DNA of 64,000 nt, taken from the NCBI RefSeq assembly GCF_022919075.1, contig NZ_CP095078.1:4650001-4714000 (forward strand), in the 5' to 3' direction. The first letter of the stretch is position 1; every line of letters begins with the position of its first letter. Of this stretch, positions 57,672 to 64,000 are shown one piece after another. Origin of the DNA: Nocardioides sp. W7. Its GTDB lineage: Bacteria; Actinomycetota; Actinomycetes; Propionibacteriales; Nocardioidaceae. The position numbers and the translations under genes are program-made. The notes under the pieces are model-generated. The model ran no database searches. It saw only the letters and a list, made by a program, of their open reading frames with translations, and was not told the DNA's origin.

Positions 57672-58586
57672 ATGACCGCACTTCCCCGCCGTACCCGCGT
57701 CGCCGCCCTCGCGCTCACCGCTGCCCTGGGCACCGTCCTGAGCGGCTGCGGCTCCGACGACGGCTCCGAGGACCCCGTCGCCACCGACCCCGTCGACAGC
57801 AGCACCGAGGCGACCCCCGGCGACCCGGAGACCGGCTCGGCGACCGAGTCGGCCCCGCCCAGCGGCGAGGTGACGGTGCCGGTCTACTTCGTCGGCGACA
57901 CCCCGCAGGGCGCCCGGCTGTTCCGGGAGTTCCGCAAGGTCGCGTCCGACAACCCGCTCGAGGAGGCGGCCGCCCTGGTGGCCGCCGGTGACGCCCTCGA
58001 CCCGGACTACCGCACGGCGTACCCCTCGGGCTCCTTCGCGAGCATCGAGTACGCCGACGGCGGCTTCCGCGTCGAGCTCCCCGACGACGCGTGGACGACC
58101 ACGACCGGCCAGGACAGCTCCGAGGAGGCCACCCTCGCCGTGCAGCAGCTGGTCTACACGCTGCAGGGCGTCCAGCAGGACCGCGCTCCGGTCACCGTCT
58201 TCGTCGGCGACTCCCCCGCCACGCTCTTCGGCGTCGACACCGCCGGTGGGGTGAGCGCCGAGCCCCCGCTCGACGTCCTCGGTCTGGTCAGCGTCACCTC
58301 GCCCGAGGAGGGCGCCACCGTCCCCGACACCTTCACCGCCAGCGGGGTCGCCAGCTCGTTCGAGGCGACCGTGCCGTGGGAGATCCGGCAGGGCGACAAG
58401 GTCGTCCTCGACGGCTTCGCCACCGCGGAGGGCTGGATGGACAAGCTCTACCCGTGGGAGACCGAGGTCGACGTCTCCGGCCTCGCCCCCGGTGAGTACA
58501 CCTTCGTCGCGCTCACCGACGACCCGTCCGGCGGCGCCGAGGGTGCCGGACCGCACCAGGACAGCAAGGCGATCGTCGTCGAGTAG
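57672..58586 (+). CDS. GerMN/Gmad2-domain lipoprotein
   Basis: A 304-aa lipoprotein (LALTAALGTVLSGCGSDDGS, lipobox VLSGC). The mature part repeats the preceding gene's layout: VTVPVYFVGDTPQGARLFRE, DALDPDYRTAYPSG, EEATLAVQQLVYTLQG, then the Gmad2 module LVSVTSPEEGATVPDTFTAS. Domain order matches that of 56637-57632 but lacks the cytoplasmic part. I take ATG 57672 over ATG 57663, which lacks a usable spacer. Roles in the Gmad2 family are mostly unknown. Confidence 0.82.
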   Translation: MTALPRRTRVAALALTAALGTVLSGCGSDDGSEDPVATDPVDSSTEATPGDPETGSATESAPPSGEVTVPVYFVGDTPQGARLFREFRKVASDNPLEEAAALVAAGDALDPDYRTAYPSGSFASIEYADGGFRVELPDDAWTTTTGQDSSEEATLAVQQLVYTLQGVQQDRAPVTVFVGDSPATLFGVDTAGGVSAEPPLDVLGLVSVTSPEEGATVPDTFTASGVASSFEATVPWEIRQGDKVVLDGFATAEGWMDKLYPWETEVDVSGLAPGEYTFVALTDDPSGGAEGAGPHQDSKAIVVE

Positions 58587-58605
58587 CTGCACATCGACAT
58601 CGACT

Positions 58606-58642
58606 CGGAGCCTCCGGCGTGCGTGGTGCGCCGGAGGCTCCG
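58606..58642 (+). terminator. hairpin terminator after the Gmad2 lipoprotein
   Basis: A perfect 14-bp stem (CGGAGCCTCCGGCG with CGCCGGAGGCTCCG) around a 9-nt loop, 20 nt after the stop, followed by a short CTTTCC. Confidence 0.75.
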
Positions 58643-58672
58643 CTTTCCGCCCATCCGTCCTATCGTGCCGCC

Positions 58673-59718
58673 ATGAGGCTGAGCCGCCGACGGTTGAACC
58701 GCACCCTGCTCCGGCGCCAGCACCTGCTGGCCCGCACCGACACCTCGGTCGCGGAGCTGGCGGGTCACCTGGTCGGGCTGCAGGCGCCGGAGAACCTCCC
58801 GCCGTACCTCTCCCTGCACGCCCGCCTGGCGAGCTTCGATCCCGAGGACGTCACGCGGGGCCTGGAGGAGCGGAGCCTGGTGCGCCTGCTCACGATGCGC
58901 GGGACGATCCACCTCCTCCCGGCGGCCGACGCCCGGCCGCTGCGGGCCTGGACCCAGGCGCGGATGGAGCAGGAGCTGCGCTCCAGCCAGAACGTGCGCG
59001 GCGCCACCGACGTGGACCGGGAGGCGTTCGACGCGGCCCTGCGGTCAGCCCTGGCCGACGGCCCGCTGACCCAGAAGGCACTGGGACAACGGCTCGCGGA
59101 GACCTTCGTGGACCGACCCGCGACGGCGCTGGGGCAGGTCGCACGGCTGACCGCGCCGCTGGTCCAGGTGCCTCCACGCGGCTGTTGGAAGCAGACGGGC
59201 GGCGTGTCTACCAGTACGCCGACGCGTGGCTGGGCGGCCCGGCCCCGGACCCCGACCTACCCGAGATCGTGCGGCGCTACCTGCGCGCCTTCGGCCCGGC
59301 GACGGCCGCCGACGTGACCGCCTGGTCGGCCATCACCCGGCTCGGGCCGGTCCTGGCCGCGATGGAGGACCTGGTGCGTCACGAGGACGAGGACGGCCGC
59401 ACCCTGTACGACGTACCCGAGGCCGTCGTCGCCGACGAGGACGAGCCGGCGCCGGTGCGCCTGCTGGGCTGCTACGACAACGTCTGGCTCTCGCACGCCC
59501 GGCGCGACCGGGTCACCGATCCCGAGAAGCGGAGCGCCTGGATGGGCGTCAACGGCGGCACCGCGAACGCGCTCTTCGTCGACGGCTGGCTCGAGGGTCT
59601 GTGGCGGGTCGTGGACGGCCGCGTCGAGGTCGTCGAGTCCCTCCGCCCGCTGACGAGGGCCGAGCGCGACGACCTGGCGTCCGAGTCGGCGCGGGTCGAG
59701 GAGCTGCTGGCGCGTTAG
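58673..59718 (+). pseudogene. winged-helix DNA-binding (HTH_42/YcaQ-like) protein, frameshifted
   Basis: The N-terminal frame from ATG 58673 (MRLSRRRLNRTLLRRQHLLA, VAELAGHLVGLQAPENLPPY) reads to VPPRGCWKQTGG. The family's continuation RVYQYADAWLGGPAPDPDLP lies in another frame, so one base seems lost near 59203 in a GGCGGC/GTG context. The second frame ends in a family-like segment (RLLGCYDNVWLSHARRDRVT, VDGWLEGLWRVVDGRVEV) and a normal stop. The product of the joined frames is about 349 aa, typical for the family. It may be a true pseudogene or a sequencing error. Confidence 0.75.
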
Positions 59719-59724
59719 GGCTTG

Positions 59725-60465
59725 TCAACCCCAGCGCGGGGTCCGCGCGAGCAGCGCGGCGACGGCGACGACGCCCGCGGTGGAGGTGCGCAGCACCTCG
59801 GCACCGAGCCGCACCGACGTCGCCCCGGCGGCGACGAGGGCCGCGACCTCGTCGTCGGCGAGCCCGCCCTCCGGGCCGACCACGACCAGCACCGACCCGT
59901 CGGCGGGGACGGCCAGCGAGGTCAGCGGCACGGTGGCCGCCTCGTGCAGGACGACCGCGAGCGAGGCCGAGGCCACGAGCGCGACGACGTCGGCGGTCGA
60001 CGCCAGCGGGTCGACCTCGGGGAACCAGGACCGGCGGGCCTGCTTGGCCGCCTCCCGGGCCGTCGAGCGCCAGCGAGCGAGGGACTTCTCGGCCCGCTCG
60101 CCCTTCCAGACGGCCACGCTTCGCGACGCCGCCCACGGGACCACGCGCGCGACCCCGACCTCGGTCAGCACCTCGACCGCCAGCTCGCCCCGGTCGCCCT
60201 TGGGCAGCGCCTGGACGACCGTGATCGCCGGCGCCGGGGCCGGGGCCGTCTCCACGGAGGTCACGGTCACCGAGAACACCCGCTTGCCGGTCGCCCCCAC
60301 CTCGGCCACGACCGAGGTGCCGCGCCCGTCGGTGAGTACGACGGCCTCGCCGACCCGCAGCCGTCGTACCGCGACGGCGTGGTGCGCCTCGTCGCCGTCG
60401 ACCGTCACCGACGAGCCGACGCAGACGCCGTCGAGCGACGGCACGAGGTGGACCGGGAGCGACAT
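59725..60465 (-). CDS. rsmE: 16S rRNA (uracil1498-N3)-methyltransferase
   Basis: A 246-aa SPOUT methyltransferase that modifies U1498 of 16S rRNA. An N-terminal PUA-like domain (DEAHHAVAVRRLRVGEAVVL) precedes the trefoil-knot domain with VVVGPEGGLADDEVAALV and VRLGAEVLRTSTAGVVA. I take ATG 60465, 14 nt after the dnaJ stop. The hrcA-dnaJ-rsmE order is standard in actinobacteria and suggests co-transcription from the CIRCE-controlled promoter. Confidence 0.95.
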   Translation of the reverse strand: MSLPVHLVPSLDGVCVGSSVTVDGDEAHHAVAVRRLRVGEAVVLTDGRGTSVVAEVGATGKRVFSVTVTSVETAPAPAPAITVVQALPKGDRGELAVEVLTEVGVARVVPWAASRSVAVWKGERAEKSLARWRSTAREAAKQARRSWFPEVDPLASTADVVALVASASLAVVLHEAATVPLTSLAVPADGSVLVVVGPEGGLADDEVAALVAAGATSVRLGAEVLRTSTAGVVAVAALLARTPRWG

Positions 60466-60479
60466 CTCGGTGCGGGTCG

Positions 60480-61655
60480 TCAGTGCGTGTTGAACGCGTC
60501 GCGGAGCCGCCCGAAGACGGACTTCGAGCCGGGCCGGACCTGGCCGGTCGGCTCCTCCTCGCCCCGGATCGCGGCGAGCTCGCGGAGCAGCTCCTCCTGG
60601 CGCGGGTCGAGCTTGGTCGGCGTCTCGACCGCGATGGTGACGATCAGGTCGCCGCGCCCGCCGCGCAGGCCGGGGACGCCCCGGGCCCGGAGCATCTGCT
60701 GGGTGCCGGACTGGGTGCCGGGGCGCACCTCGAGGTCGAAGCTCGTCTCGACCCCCGAGTCGGCACCCTGCTCGACGTCGGCCTCCAGCGTGGGCAGGAC
60801 CAGCGTGGTCCCCAGCGCGGCGGCCGACATCGGCACGGTCACGGTGCAGTGCAGGTCGTTGCCCTGGCGGGTGAAGACGTCGTGGGCCGCGACGTGGATC
60901 TCGACGTACAGGTCGCCGGCCGGGCCGCCGCCGGGGCCGACCTCGCCCTGCTCCGACAGCTGGACCCGGGTGCCGGTGTCGACGCCCGCCGGGATCTTGA
61001 CCGTCAGCGACCGGCGCGAGCGCACCCGGCCGTCGCCGGAGCACTCCCGGCACGGCTCGGGGATGACGGTGCCGAGGCCGCGGCAGGCCGCGCACGGGCG
61101 GAGGGTGCGGATCTCGCCGAGGAAGGAGCGCTGGACGTGGGCGACCTCGCCCTGGCCGCGACAGGTCTCGCACGGCACGGCGTGCGTGCCCGGAGCGGCG
61201 CCCTCGCCGTGGCAGGTGCCGCAGAGGACGGCGGTGTCGACGGTCAGCTCCCGGGTCACCCCGAAGGCCGCCTCGGCCAGCTCCACCTCCAGGCGGATCA
61301 GCGCGTCCTGGCCGCGTCGGGTACGCGCCCGCGGACCACGTCCGCCGCCCGCCGCACCCGCGCCCTGGCCGCCGAAGAAGGCGTCCATGATGTCGGTGAA
61401 CGAGAAGCCCGCACCCTGCCCGAAGCCGCCGGCGCCGCCGGCGAACGGGTCGCCGCCACGGTCGTACGACGCGCGCTTCTGCGGGTCGGAGAGCACCTCG
61501 TAGGCCCGGGTGACCTCCTTGAACTTCTCCTGGGTCTCCGGGTCCGGGTTGACGTCCGGGTGCAGCTGGCGGGCGAGGCGCCGGTAGGCCTTCTTGATGG
61601 CGTCGGCGTCCGCGTCGCGGGCGACACCGAGAAGCTCGTACAGGTCCTGACTCAC
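60480..61655 (-). CDS. dnaJ: chaperone DnaJ (DnaJ2-type)
   Basis: A 391-aa Hsp40 co-chaperone of DnaK. The J-domain (DLYELLGVARDADADAIKKA, HPD at LHPDVNP) is followed by the Gly/Phe-rich stretch, four CxxCxGxG zinc repeats (CGTCHGEG, CETCRGQG, CAACRGLG, CRECSGDG) and the C-terminal substrate domain. Encoded beside hrcA it is the second DnaJ of actinobacteria, separate from the dnaK operon copy. It starts from GTG. Confidence 0.95.
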   Translation of the reverse strand: MSQDLYELLGVARDADADAIKKAYRRLARQLHPDVNPDPETQEKFKEVTRAYEVLSDPQKRASYDRGGDPFAGGAGGFGQGAGFSFTDIMDAFFGGQGAGAAGGGRGPRARTRRGQDALIRLEVELAEAAFGVTRELTVDTAVLCGTCHGEGAAPGTHAVPCETCRGQGEVAHVQRSFLGEIRTLRPCAACRGLGTVIPEPCRECSGDGRVRSRRSLTVKIPAGVDTGTRVQLSEQGEVGPGGGPAGDLYVEIHVAAHDVFTRQGNDLHCTVTVPMSAAALGTTLVLPTLEADVEQGADSGVETSFDLEVRPGTQSGTQQMLRARGVPGLRGGRGDLIVTIAVETPTKLDPRQEELLRELAAIRGEEEPTGQVRPGSKSVFGRLRDAFNTH

Positions 61656-61715
61656 GGATGGTTCCTTCTTGTCGTCTGTCGTACGGCGAGTGCGAGTGCG
61701 GGGGCTGAGCTGGTG

Positions 61716-62729
61716 CTAGCTCTCGTCAAGGATGCGCGAGACGTAGCGGGCGACCGCGCGCACGGCCGACATCGTCCCCGGGTAGTCCATGCGGGTGGGG
61801 CCCACGATGCCGAGCGTCGCGAGCGCCTCGTCGCGCGGGCCGTAGCCGGTGGCCACGACGCTCGTCGAGGCGAACTGTTCGTACGGCCCCTCGGCCCCGA
61901 TGCGGACGGTCACCATCCCGCCGGTGCTGGCCTCGCCGAGCAGCTTCAGCAGCACCACGTGCTCCTCGAGTGCCTCCAGGAGCGGACGGACGGCGGAGTC
62001 GAAGGAGTCGCCGTACCGCGCCAGGTTGGCGGCGCCGCCGACGGCGATCCGCTGGTCCGAGCGGTGGTCGACCATGGCGTCGACGAGGACGTCCACCACG
62101 GCCGCCGTCGACCCGTCGTCGACCTCCGGGACCGCCGCACGCAGCAAGACCGCCGCCTCGGAGATGACCTCGCCGGTGGCGGCGCGGTTGACCCGGTTCC
62201 GCAGCTCGGCGAGCTCGGCGTCGCCCAGGTCGGCGCCGAGCTCGACGAGGCGCTGCTCGACGCGGCCGGTGCTGAGGATGAGGACCGCGAGCAGCCGGTT
62301 CGGGGCGAGCGGGACCAGCTCGATGTGGCGCACGGTCGAGCGGGAGAGCGTGGGGTACTGCACCACGGCCACCTGGCGGGTCAGCTGGGAGAGCATCCGC
62401 ACCGAGCGCTGCACGACGTCGTCGAGGTCGACGGCGCCGTCGAGGAAGGTCGAGATCGCGCGCTTCTCGGCGGCGCTCATCGGCTTGACGGTGGTCAGTC
62501 GGTCGACGAAGAGCCGGTAGCCCTTGTCGGTCGGCACCCGCCCCGCGCTGGTGTGCGGCTGGGTGATGTAGCCCTCGTCCTCGAGCGCGGCCATGTCGTT
62601 GCGCACGGTGGCCGGCGAGACACCGAGACCGTGCCGCTCGACCAGCGCCTTCGAGCCGACGGGCTCCTCGGTGGAGACGTAGTCCTCGACGATCGCGCGC
62701 AGCACCGCGAGTCGACGCTCCTCCTGCAT
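61716..62729 (-). CDS. hrcA: heat-shock repressor HrcA
   Basis: A 337-aa winged-helix repressor of the CIRCE regulon. The N-terminal HTH is ERRLAVLRAIVEDYVSTEEP with GVSPATVRNDMAALEDEGYI and TSAGRVPTDKGYR, followed by GAF-like and dimerisation parts (LVPLAPNRLLAVLILSTGRV; FASTSVVATGYGPRDEALAT). A GGAGGAGGCGAG ribosome site precedes its ATG and a CIRCE operator lies 24 nt upstream, so it autoregulates. Confidence 0.96.
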   Translation of the reverse strand: MQEERRLAVLRAIVEDYVSTEEPVGSKALVERHGLGVSPATVRNDMAALEDEGYITQPHTSAGRVPTDKGYRLFVDRLTTVKPMSAAEKRAISTFLDGAVDLDDVVQRSVRMLSQLTRQVAVVQYPTLSRSTVRHIELVPLAPNRLLAVLILSTGRVEQRLVELGADLGDAELAELRNRVNRAATGEVISEAAVLLRAAVPEVDDGSTAAVVDVLVDAMVDHRSDQRIAVGGAANLARYGDSFDSAVRPLLEALEEHVVLLKLLGEASTGGMVTVRIGAEGPYEQFASTSVVATGYGPRDEALATLGIVGPTRMDYPGTMSAVRAVARYVSRILDES

Positions 62730-62752
62730 CTCGCCTCCTCCGCTGGCTGACC

Positions 62753-62777
62753 TGGCACTCGAATGTCCGGAGTGCCA
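62753..62777 (-). promoter_or_regulatory. CIRCE operator upstream of hrcA
   Basis: TGGCACTC-N9-GAGTGCCA, close to the CIRCE consensus TTAGCACTC-N9-GAGTGCTAA (a G-C in place of one A-T pair each side). It is the binding site of HrcA, 24 nt before the hrcA start. Confidence 0.85.
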
Positions 62778-62850
62778 ACTCTACAAGGCGGTGCGGACCG
62801 AGCGTGGTTCGCGATCCGGACAGCGGCTTTCCGGGGCGTCCGACCGTCGC

Positions 62851-62869
62851 GTAGGTTAGCCTTGCCTAA
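62851..62869 (+). promoter_or_regulatory. iron box (IdeR/DtxR type)
   Basis: GTAGGTTAGCCTTGCCTAA matches the 19-bp IdeR/DtxR consensus TTAGGTTAGCCTAACCTAA at 16 of 19 positions. It lies 18 nt upstream of the DUF2470 gene, so this gene is likely repressed by iron. Confidence 0.75.
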
Positions 62870-62886
62870 CTCACTCAGGAGGCGAC

Positions 62887-63633
62887 ATGACCGCGGACCC
62901 CACGACCCGCCCGCTGCTCGATCCGGCCGAGCTCGCGGCCGAGGCGCGCAGCATCCTCGCCTGCCCGGGCAGCGTCAGCCTGGTCGTCGACGGCCACCCG
63001 AGCGTGCTCGGTGACGACGCACTCGGGATGCAGGACGTGTACGGAACCCCGACGTTCTCCTGCCCGCCGGACAGCGAGCTCGCCGTGGCCGCTGCGCACC
63101 ACCGCAGCGCCCTGATCACGGTCGAGAGCGGTCTCGGCCACCCGGGCTCCGAGGAGCGCGCCATGACCCTCACCCTGGCGGGCCGGGTGGAGACCCGCGG
63201 CGTCGAGGACTGCGCCTGCTGCGCGGAGACCCGCCACGTGGTCGTCCTCGAGCTCAACTTCGCGCTGCTGACCCGGCACGCCGCACCCGCCGCTGGTGAC
63301 GAGCGGGAGCCCGACCAGCAGCTCCGGGTCCCGCTCGCGCACTTCCGCTCCCCCGCCCACCACCTCAACCGGGGCTACCTCCAGCACTCGGTCGAGCACG
63401 CCAACAGCTGCCACCAGGAGGAGCTGCGCCGGGCGGTGTCGACCACGACCGGGACCCCGATGGGCCGACTGCTCGGCGTCGCCCTCGCCGACCTCTCGCC
63501 GTCCGGCGTGCAGGTGCGCTGGATCGACGCCGAAGGCGCCCGGCACCTCGACGTCACCTTCCCCCGCGCCGCCCGGACCACCGCCGAGCTCGGCGAGATG
63601 CTGCGCCGCGAGCTGCACGCCGGGATCTGCTGA
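62887..63633 (+). CDS. DUF2470-domain protein (HugZ-like), probably iron-regulated
   Basis: A 248-aa protein. The N-terminal part (about 1-140) has a split-barrel flavin-oxidase-like pattern (ACPGSVSLVVDGHPSVLGDD, ELAVAAAHHRSALITVESGL) and the C-terminal part (about 165-245) is a DUF2470 domain (HSVEHANSCHQEELRRAVST, GVALADLSPSGVQVRWIDAE). This layout resembles HugZ/HutZ haem-degrading or haem-binding proteins. A CACC pair (EDCACCAETRHVV) is present. With an IdeR-type box upstream it may take part in haem-iron use, by inference. Confidence 0.8.
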   Translation: MTADPTTRPLLDPAELAAEARSILACPGSVSLVVDGHPSVLGDDALGMQDVYGTPTFSCPPDSELAVAAAHHRSALITVESGLGHPGSEERAMTLTLAGRVETRGVEDCACCAETRHVVVLELNFALLTRHAAPAAGDEREPDQQLRVPLAHFRSPAHHLNRGYLQHSVEHANSCHQEELRRAVSTTTGTPMGRLLGVALADLSPSGVQVRWIDAEGARHLDVTFPRAARTTAELGEMLRRELHAGIC

Positions 63634-63668
63634 GGACCCCGATGGCCGCAGTGGCCTAGCCTGCCCGG

Positions 63669-64000
63669 GTGCCCTTCACCGAGGTCGCGGACCGGATCTG
63701 GGTCGCGCGCTACGACTGGTTCGACGTCAACGTGACGCTCGTCGGCGGCGCCGACGGGCTGCTCGTCGTCGACACGCACGCCTCGGCGCTCGCCGCGCGC
63801 GAGGTGGTCGAGGACATCCGCCGGCTCGGCACCGGGCGGGTCGTCGGCGTCGTGAACACCCACGAGCACTTCGACCACACCTTCGGCAACGGGGAGCTGC
63901 GCTCGGCGTACGGCGTCGTACCGATCCACGCGCACGAGACGGCCGCCGCCAACACCGTGGCGGCGGGCGAGCGGATCAAGGCGGCGTACGACGCCGATCC
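63669..64000 (+). CDS. metallo-beta-lactamase-fold hydrolase, N-terminal part (runs off the window)
   Basis: At least 110 residues from GTG 63669. It begins VPFTEVADRIWVARYDWFDV, followed by VTLVGGADGLLVVDTHASA and the metal site NTHEHFDHTFGN (HxHxDH), the signature of metallo-beta-lactamase-fold hydrolases. The rest is outside the window, so glyoxalase II, lactonase or other activities cannot be separated. It starts 35 nt after the DUF2470 gene and may share its iron-controlled promoter. Confidence 0.85.
   Translation, partial: MPFTEVADRIWVARYDWFDVNVTLVGGADGLLVVDTHASALAAREVVEDIRRLGTGRVVGVVNTHEHFDHTFGNGELRSAYGVVPIHAHETAAANTVAAGERIKAAYDAD

Overview
The window is about 64 kb of very GC-rich actinobacterial chromosome. 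High-GC third codon positions, many GTG starts, frequent ATGA/GTGA stop-start overlaps, actinobacterial families (LCP cell-wall ligase, SigE-family sigma factors, GAF-ANTAR regulator, septum-formation lipoproteins, 10-methyl fatty acid genes) and the run hrcA-dnaJ-rsmE ... HIT-phoH-ybeY-CBS hemolysin ... era ... leuA ... recO-uppS ... zur-znu ... glyS-dus ... dgt-dnaG all fit Nocardioides or a close relative in the Propionibacteriales. The genus is inferred from gene content and order only. No prophage, integrase, transposase, CRISPR array or plasmid gene was seen. Foreign-looking DNA is limited to short palindromic repeats.

Layout. 1-6.8 kb: partial SGNH hydrolase, tRNA-Met, LCP ligase, PIG-L deacetylase, methyltransferase plus P-type ATPase, tRNA-Asn. 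6.8-17.9 kb: housekeeping genes mainly on the minus strand (dnaG, D-2-hydroxyacid dehydrogenase, dgt, dus, glyS), interrupted by a SigE-family sigma/membrane-protein pair and an exported peptidase-like protein. 18-21.3 kb: a zinc-uptake operon znuA-znuC-znuB-zur behind two Zur-type boxes. 21.3-30 kb: a broken histidine kinase, uppS, recO, an alpha/beta hydrolase, an intact MASE1-PAS-histidine kinase, and leuA with a leucine-rich leader peptide and attenuator. 30-36 kb: LuxR-type regulator, small membrane protein, SRPBCC and methyltransferase genes, a haem-oxygenase-fold/CDGSH operon with a 36-codon upstream ORF, and YihY with a Rieske-FAD oxidoreductase.

36-44.4 kb is a dense stress-signalling cluster: REC-kinase, REC fused to an RsbW-like ATPase, STAS protein, PAS-SpoIIE-ATPase-STAS protein, two paralogous SigB/SigF-type sigma factors and a GAF-ANTAR regulator. 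A 16-bp palindrome of the form TCACCC-N4-GGGTGA recurs between genes in and near this cluster. 44.4-53.9 kb: tandem septum-formation lipoproteins, a 145-bp imperfect palindrome, era, a siderophore-interacting protein, a methyltransferase/FAD oxidoreductase pair that looks like tmsB/tmsA, and the CBS hemolysin-ybeY-phoH operon. 54-64 kb: a secreted copper type II monooxygenase-like lipoprotein, HIT protein, a SigE-family sigma with two Gmad2-type proteins, a frameshifted winged-helix gene, rsmE-dnaJ-hrcA with CIRCE, and an iron-box-controlled DUF2470 protein followed by a partial metallo-beta-lactamase-fold gene.

The best candidates for something undescribed are the 16-bp palindrome family, the 36-codon ORF coupled to a haem-oxygenase-like enzyme and a CDGSH protein, an actinobacterial interspersed repeat translated in frame inside the FAD oxidoreductase, and the two palindromic repeat families. 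No gap between genes exceeds about 210 bases.
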